A stretch of 51,686 bases of DNA from Crocinitomicaceae bacterium (GTDB taxonomy: Bacteria; Bacteroidota; Bacteroidia; Flavobacteriales_D; Crocinitomicaceae). The stretch's first letter is position 1; each line of letters opens with the position of its first letter. The position numbers and the translations under genes were made by a program. Below, one piece after another: positions 46,880 to 51,686 of the stretch. A model generated the notes under the pieces. The model was not told the DNA's origin, did not search any database, and saw only the letters and a list, made by a program, of their open reading frames with translations. The stretch spans positions 1 through 51,686 of the forward strand of contig JADJYC010000014.1 in assembly GCA_016719925.1 (NCBI GenBank), given 5' to 3'.

Positions 46880-47680
46880 ATGCATTTTTCAGATCTGTTT
46901 TCAGATTATTCTTTCACTACGATATTGCTGATTGCGTTCTTCTCTCTCCTTGCTGGTTTTATAGATTCAATTGTTGGGGGAGGTGGACTCATTCAGCTTC
47001 CTGCACTTCTGATTAACTTGCCGCATACACCGGTATTAACGGTTTTTGGAACAAATAAAATTGGATCACTCGCCGGTACCTCTATTGCGGCTGTTTCATA
47101 TTCACGTAAAATAAAATTTGATTTCAAACTGCTGTTGGTCATTTCTTTTTTTGCATTTGTTTCAGCCTATCTGGGAGCAAAAATTGTCAGCTATGTTCCG
47201 GTAGATTCGCTCAAACCAATCATACTTGTTATCTTGTTGGTAATAGCCGTTTTTACATGGCTTAAAAAAGATCTGGGATCTGTTTCCACAAAATCGTTAT
47301 CACAAACCAGACAAATGATATACGGTTCAATTGCAGCAACTTTAATTGGATTTTATGACGGTTTTTTTGGACCGGGAACAGGCAGTTTTTTTGTACTGGC
47401 TTTTGTGTTAATTCTGGGTTTTGAATTTCTTCAGGCAACAGCTTATACCAAAATTGTTAACTGCATTACCAATATTTCAGCTCTGATCGTTTTTATCCGT
47501 GAAGGAAATTATATCCTTGAAATTGCAATACTTGTAGCTGCATTTAATGTCATAGGAAGTTTTATTGGCAGTCACATGGCAATCAGAAAAGGCAACGGAT
47601 TTATCCGTATTGTATTTCTGGCGATTGTCATTCTCATGATTGGCAGATACAGTTATGATATCTTCATGAATAATGGTTAA
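46880..47680 (+). CDS. TSUP-family (TauE/SafE) anion exporter
   Basis: 266 residues from the ATG at 46880. Eight to nine membrane helices, with the family motif GFIDSIVGGGGLIQLPALL near the N-terminus and its repeat GFYDGFFGPGTGSFFVLAFV in the second half. Such proteins move sulfite, sulfoacetate or related anions; no specific substrate is readable. A TAACTTTG -7 box lies at 46869-46876, only three bases before the ATG, which would leave almost no leader. Confidence 0.88.
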   Translation: MHFSDLFSDYSFTTILLIAFFSLLAGFIDSIVGGGGLIQLPALLINLPHTPVLTVFGTNKIGSLAGTSIAAVSYSRKIKFDFKLLLVISFFAFVSAYLGAKIVSYVPVDSLKPIILVILLVIAVFTWLKKDLGSVSTKSLSQTRQMIYGSIAATLIGFYDGFFGPGTGSFFVLAFVLILGFEFLQATAYTKIVNCITNISALIVFIREGNYILEIAILVAAFNVIGSFIGSHMAIRKGNGFIRIVFLAIVILMIGRYSYDIFMNNG

Positions 47681-47707
47681 TGTTTTCAAAATGCAATTTT
47701 GAAATTA

Positions 47708-48277
47708 TCATTTTTCCACCAGATAATTCAGCTCCGTTACCCCGCAGGAAAATTGTTTGGCACTGATCAGATTTAATTTTGTGCTGCCCTGTACATCTTT
47801 AAATAGTGGAATTCCTTGTCCCAGAATTATGGGATTAACAAAGAGCCAGTAACCATCAATCAAATTCTCTTTAATGAGCGAATGTGTTGCAGACGGGCTG
47901 CCAAAAAGTAAAATATCCGGACCCAAAGTTTGTTTTATTTCACGAATTTGTTCAGCAAGATTATCTGAAATGACTTTTGTATTGGTAAAGTTGGATTCAT
48001 TTAATGTTTTTGATAAAACAATTTTCTGAATTTTTTTATACCACTGGGAGTGTACTTTATCGTGATTTGTTGCATTTGGTTTGTCTGCTGCTGTCGGCCA
48101 GTAGTTCTCCATCATCTGAAAAGTGACTCTGCCGTAAAGTGCTGTATCACCAGTATTAATTCGTTTCTCTACATGATTAAAAATTTCATCATTGACAGTA
48201 ATCCAGTTCATTTCTCCGTTTGGTCCGGCAACAAAACCGTCCAGGGAAATATGCATAAAAGAAATTATTTTTCTCAT
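47708..48277 (-). CDS. Dihydrofolate reductase family protein (RibD C-terminal type)
   Basis: 189 residues. Start MRKIISFMHISLDGFVAGPN and the block TALYGRVTFQMMENYWPTAA are characteristic of the YwjB/YyaP-like family (PF01872, RibD_C). The later DILLFGSPSATHSLIKENLI and FVNPIILGQGIPLFKD belong to the same fold. It is a putative NADPH-dependent reductase, not FolA; the substrate is unknown. Confidence 0.9.
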   Translation of the reverse strand: MRKIISFMHISLDGFVAGPNGEMNWITVNDEIFNHVEKRINTGDTALYGRVTFQMMENYWPTAADKPNATNHDKVHSQWYKKIQKIVLSKTLNESNFTNTKVISDNLAEQIREIKQTLGPDILLFGSPSATHSLIKENLIDGYWLFVNPIILGQGIPLFKDVQGSTKLNLISAKQFSCGVTELNYLVEK

Positions 48278-48437
48278 TGAGATTTTTGCTTTAAAATTTA
48301 TATTCGATAAAACTAAGACTATTTAACTGAAATAAGACGTTTCATTTATATTGGAAAATTTATTCAAAAACAAAGCTTTAACTCTTGATTTATAAAACTG
48401 TTAGCCGGAATTTTTTATTGAAAAAAATCGCAAATTA

Positions 48438-50204
48438 TCATTTAACCCTAAGCTTCAAAAGTGCCGGAAGCAATTTCTGTTCAGCAATAAACGGTATTCC
48501 AAAAGTTCTTTCAGCGTATCTGGTCTGAATGGTTTTGATGACTTCCGTTTCTGCAATTGCCCTGCTTTTCAATAGGGGATCATTTAATTCTGGCACCATA
48601 GACAGACACTGATTGATCAGCCACGCATAGGGTTTGATTCCGGCTCTTTTTAAATCGTCCTGTAATGTGCCCGCTTCACGCATGGGTGTAGTTTCCGGTA
48701 ATGAAACAAGTATAATTTTAGAATGTACCTGATCTTGTAAAGTCATGAAAGGTGTTGTTAATCTTCCGGCATTCATACTATTTCGCATAATATCTCTGTG
48801 ATAACTGCCTGCAGTATCAAGTAATAATAAAGTATGACCAGTTGGAGCGGTATCCATTACAACAAATTTTCTTTTTGCCATATGAATGGCTTTTGAAAAA
48901 GCATGGAATACAGCAACCTCTTCTGTACAGGGTGATTTTAAATCTTCAAGAATTAATTTTTTGGCATCATCCGTTTTATCTTTTCCTTTTTGCTCCAGAA
49001 TTTTTTCAATGTACTTCTGAGTTTCTACTTTTGGATCAATGCGTTCCACTTTGAGGGTAGAAGGTAATTCACCAAGCTGGTCAATGAAATCCTGAATATG
49101 AGCTGCCGGATCAGTAGTTGTAAGTAAAACTTCATGACCTTTTTTTGCAAGTAAAACAGCAATTGCGGACGCGGCAATTGTTTTTCCAACACCACCTTTT
49201 CCCATGGTCATAATTAATCCATAATTCTGATTTCCGCATAACTCTTCAGTAAGTGTTTCAATATCACCTAAATTATTCACAAAAGATTTTTTTTCGGATA
49301 TCATATTATCTGAAATAAACTTTTGTAGTTCAGGACTAAAAAGTGAACGGATTTTTTGAACTCCAAGCACGTTGTAAGACAAAAGCGGAAACGTTTTTGA
49401 AGGCAGTATTTTAAATTTTCCGGAATGCTGTTCAATTGTATTTGAGCAAGTTCTTCGATTTTTTTGCAAATGAATCTTGTTTGCTGTGTACCTTGAAAAC
49501 ACCATTGATGTACAAATGCTGATTATTCATGCCCAGTTCACGTAATTCATCACTTGTCCTTGACGCTTCTTTTAATGAAGCTTTGTCAACCCGTGCCACA
49601 ATATAGAATTCAGTGAGCGTTGAATCTCTCAGTCTTTTAACCACCGTATGATATCTTTCTTTACCGCTTTTTAGTGCTGAAGTCGGTCCAAGACAAGATG
49701 CTCCGTCAGGATTTTCTTCCGTAAATCCTGACCACGCCGCAGGCAATTCAAGCAAACGAAGTGTATGACCCGTTGGAGCAGTATCAAAAATTATAACGTC
49801 AAAATTTGCACCTTCAGTTTCTCCGGAAACGAACCGGGAAAATTCATCGAACGAAGCAATTTCTGTTGTGCAAGCACCTGATAAATCTTCTCTGATTTTT
49901 TTTATTTCTTCTTTGCTGGCAATTCCCTCTAATGGTTCTGTCACCCGGTTGCGATATTCTTCAGCGGATTTTTCAGGATTAATATTGATTGCAAAAAGAC
50001 GTTCAACTTCTTTAACAGGATTTATTTTTCATTCACTTCACTTTCCAGAACGTCCTCAAGGTTTGAAGCAGGATCAGTACTGACAAGTAAAACTGTTTTA
50101 CCTGAATCAGCCATTTCAACTGCCGTTGCACAGGCAAGGGATGTTTTACCGACACCACCTTTACCGGTAAAAAATAAATAACGCGTAGTTTGATTATTTT
50201 CCAT
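48438..50204 (-). CDS. arsA: Two-domain arsenite-type ATPase ArsA, three frameshifts
   Basis: About 590 residues joined. The N-half starts MENNQTTRYLFFTGKGGVGK with a deviant Walker A, and has DTAPTGHTLRLLELP. The C-half repeats this with TMGKGGVGKTIAASAIAVL and DTAPTGHTLLLLD. The three metalloid-binding cysteines of ArsA are present: GACTTEIASF, GASCLGPTS and SPCTEEVAVF. The breaks are missing A's in A runs near 50032, 49460 and 49425. ArsA drives the pump ArsB, or acts alone as a soluble ATPase; no arsB or arsR is in the window. The in-frame upstream TTG at 50255 is a less likely start. Confidence 0.88.
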
Positions 50205-50334
50205 ACGGTACACTGTTTTTTTGATGGGATGATTTTTATTTTCGCCCGGCTTCAAAAATTACCTAGGCAAAGTAATGTGAAATTATCCGGTTAATCAAGA
50301 ATGAAAAAGATCCTTCTGTATGACAGTTGTCATT

Positions 50335-51135
50335 TTATTCTGCCAGTTTCAGAATTTTCAAAGCGCCTTTTCCAACAATGACCAAAACAATAGTTCCGAT
50401 AATCAGATCCGGATATGCAGAGTTAGTTATGTAAACAAGTCCGCCTGCTGCTATTACACTCAGATTGACAAGAATGTCGTTGGAAGTGAAAATCATACTT
50501 GCGCGCATGTGGGCTTCCTGACTTTTACTTTTTTGAAGCAGATACAAACAAAGTCCGTTACCAATCAAAGCAAGAACAGATATCAGTACCATGGTTTGAA
50601 AAGATGGAACAGTTTCCAGTCCGGCAAATCGCCGCCTCATTGTTTCAATGAAACCTATCACGGCAAGAATGAGCTGAAAATAGCCGGCTGCTCTTGCTAT
50701 TTTCTTTTTGCGTATTAACGATCCTCCAACTGCAAAAAGTGCCAGAGCGTAAACTAAACTGTCAGCCAGCATGTCTAAACCGTCAGCAACAAGGCCCATC
50801 GAATGCGAATTAAAACCGGCTATAAATTCGAGAACGAAAAAGAAAAAGTTGATGCCCAGAACCTGACGGAGTAATTTTTTTTCCGAGTTTGCATTTTCAA
50901 CTGAAGGTGGAATATCATCCGATTGAACACTTTCTACCAGAACGGTGTCCAGTTTTAAACTTTCTAAGCGATACAATATTTCATCACAAAGTTCTGTATG
51001 ATAAATGGTCAGCTGTCTTTTTTCAAAATCAAAATCCATCCACTGAATAGTTGTCTGATCATTCAGTTTCATCCGTATCAGCTGTTCTTCTGACGGACAA
51101 TCCATTTTTGATATTTTAAAAATGGTTTTGTACAT
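50335..51135 (-). CDS. CDF-family cation transporter with N-terminal HMA-like domain
   Basis: 266 residues. Residues 1-80 look like a metal-binding ferredoxin fold (FKISKMDCPSEEQLIRMKL) with only one Cys. The CDF core follows, with six helices, a conserved HSMGLVADGLDMLADSLVYA (metal aspartates) and HMRASMIFTSNDILVN (second metal pair). It exports Zn2+ or similar cations by H+ antiport; the metal cannot be read. It stands near arsA and an SMR exporter, which suggests a small metal/toxicant-export cluster. Confidence 0.88.
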   Translation of the reverse strand: MYKTIFKISKMDCPSEEQLIRMKLNDQTTIQWMDFDFEKRQLTIYHTELCDEILYRLESLKLDTVLVESVQSDDIPPSVENANSEKKLLRQVLGINFFFFVLEFIAGFNSHSMGLVADGLDMLADSLVYALALFAVGGSLIRKKKIARAAGYFQLILAVIGFIETMRRRFAGLETVPSFQTMVLISVLALIGNGLCLYLLQKSKSQEAHMRASMIFTSNDILVNLSVIAAGGLVYITNSAYPDLIIGTIVLVIVGKGALKILKLAE

Positions 51136-51264
51136 GATGGATCAGCAGGTCAAATTGTTTTTGGTAAAATTACGCAAAATGAAGAGGGGGAGAAGTATTA
51201 TGAACCGTATTTAGTTTCTTACAAGAAAATTCTAAGTTCCATTTGTCATTTTTACGCGGTTTTT

Positions 51265-51594
51265 TCAGTGATTAGAAACCGCCTTCAACCCAATAATAGA
51301 TCCAATTAACGTAATCAGAAAAAGCATTCGTAAAAAAGTTGCCGGTTCTTTAAATACAAATATCCCAATTAATACTGTCCCAGCTGCGCCAATGCCGGTC
51401 CACACCGCATAAGCCGTTCCAATGGGTAAGGTCTGTGTTGCTTTGATCAATAAAACCATACTAATAGAAAGTGCAACCAGAAAACCGGCATACCAGCCAT
51501 ACATTTCATTTCCTGTTTCCCCTTTCGCTTTTCCAAGACAAAATGCAAATGCCACTTCAAAAAGTCCGGCGATGATTAAAATTATCCAGTTCAT
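51265..51594 (-). CDS. SMR-family exporter (Gdx/SugE-like)
   Basis: 109 residues with four membrane helices. The conserved glutamate is in LIIAGLFEVAFAFCLGKAKG, and the block TLPIGTAYAVWTGIGAAGTV fits the SugE/Gdx clade, whose members export guanidinium; the EmrE-type clade has a different core. The match is by residue pattern only. No guanidine riboswitch (ykkC type) is visible in the 92 bases upstream. Confidence 0.88.
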   Translation of the reverse strand: MNWIILIIAGLFEVAFAFCLGKAKGETGNEMYGWYAGFLVALSISMVLLIKATQTLPIGTAYAVWTGIGAAGTVLIGIFVFKEPATFLRMLFLITLIGSIIGLKAVSNH

Positions 51595-51686
51595 TTTTTT
51601 TGTTTTGTTTGTAATGTTCTATTTCTTTATGATTTGTGCAGACAACTATTCCGCATGGCTATGAGATGATTATCAAAATTGGTAAA

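Noticed and set aside
47708..48277. A trimethoprim-resistant dihydrofolate reductase (FolA).
   Set aside because: The motifs are those of the RibD_C-type reductase family (YwjB/YyaP), not of FolA.
469..50204. Programmed ribosomal frameshifting in many genes.
   Set aside because: The breaks show no shared slippery heptamer, stop codon or structure, occur in both directions, and hit runs of A or T at random; error is simpler.
1..51686. CRISPR arrays, rRNA operons, insertion sequences, integrases or prophage genes.
   Set aside because: No repeat-spacer pattern, rRNA sequence, transposase or phage structural gene was found on either strand.
51595..51686. A guanidine (ykkC or mini-ykkC) riboswitch upstream of the SMR gene.
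   Set aside because: Neither the tandem ACGR-loop hairpins nor the ykkC core is visible.

Overview
The window is AT-rich chromosomal DNA of a Bacteroidota bacterium, most likely a Flavobacteriales relative (Fluviicola/Crocinitomicaceae-like is a guess). The evidence is the gene families (GSCFA, GWxTD, OmpP1/FadL, patatin fused to a beta-barrel, HutF, GH3-like, many small OMP beta-barrels) and promoters of the Bacteroidota type TTG-N17-19-TAnnTTTG, with short or no Shine-Dalgarno leaders. There is no rRNA, CRISPR array, insertion sequence or prophage. One tRNA (Ser, UGA) is present.

Layout. 1-3.5 kb: an unknown partial gene, hutF, a TrmH-type tRNA methylase, HU and a secreted cupin. 3.5-7 kb: a minus-strand run rlmI - MATE exporter - fmt. 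7-12.7 kb: a TPR sensor histidine kinase, a secreted unknown, the DUF1015-yggS pair, a rhodanese lipoprotein and an OMP. 12.8-15.3 kb: two beta-barrel OMPs, a small secreted protein and radC. 15.3-21.5 kb: a tight operon made of a wecB-type epimerase, a NodB-type deacetylase, a BtuF/BtuC/BtuD-type importer and a GSCFA protein. 21.5-28 kb: a patatin/beta-barrel protein, an RlmL-like methylase with arfB, an XRE-pentapeptide regulator with its own tandem operator-like repeats, an RluA-type pseudouridine synthase and panB. 28-36 kb: a GH3-like protein, an SGNH lipoprotein, a FadL-type porin, a CoA-binding protein, three GC-rich hairpin repeats, and a coupled Na+/solute symporter and PLP decarboxylase. 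36-42 kb: trxA, folD, cytochrome c, recR, a HEPN/MNT pair with a membrane protein and menC, separated by odd word-like intergenic repeats. 42-51.7 kb: GNAT, GT2, GWxTD protein, tRNA-Ser, GIY-YIG protein, Kir channel, TSUP transporter, DHFR-like protein, two-domain ArsA, CDF transporter and an SMR (Gdx/SugE-like) exporter.

About twenty genes are interrupted by 1-2 base indels, most of them in A or T homopolymers, and they include normally indispensable single-copy genes (fmt, folD). When the frames are joined each gene regains full length and all its motifs. I therefore read them as probable long-read assembly errors and give the whole joined extents; this limits any claim about real pseudogenes.

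The best candidates for something new are the XRE-pentapeptide regulator with its 21-bp-phased repeats (25.5-26.5 kb), the epimerase-deacetylase-importer-GSCFA operon (15.3-21.5 kb), the HEPN/MNT-membrane protein-menC operon (39.6-41.9 kb), and the unusual intergenic repeats between 33 and 42 kb.
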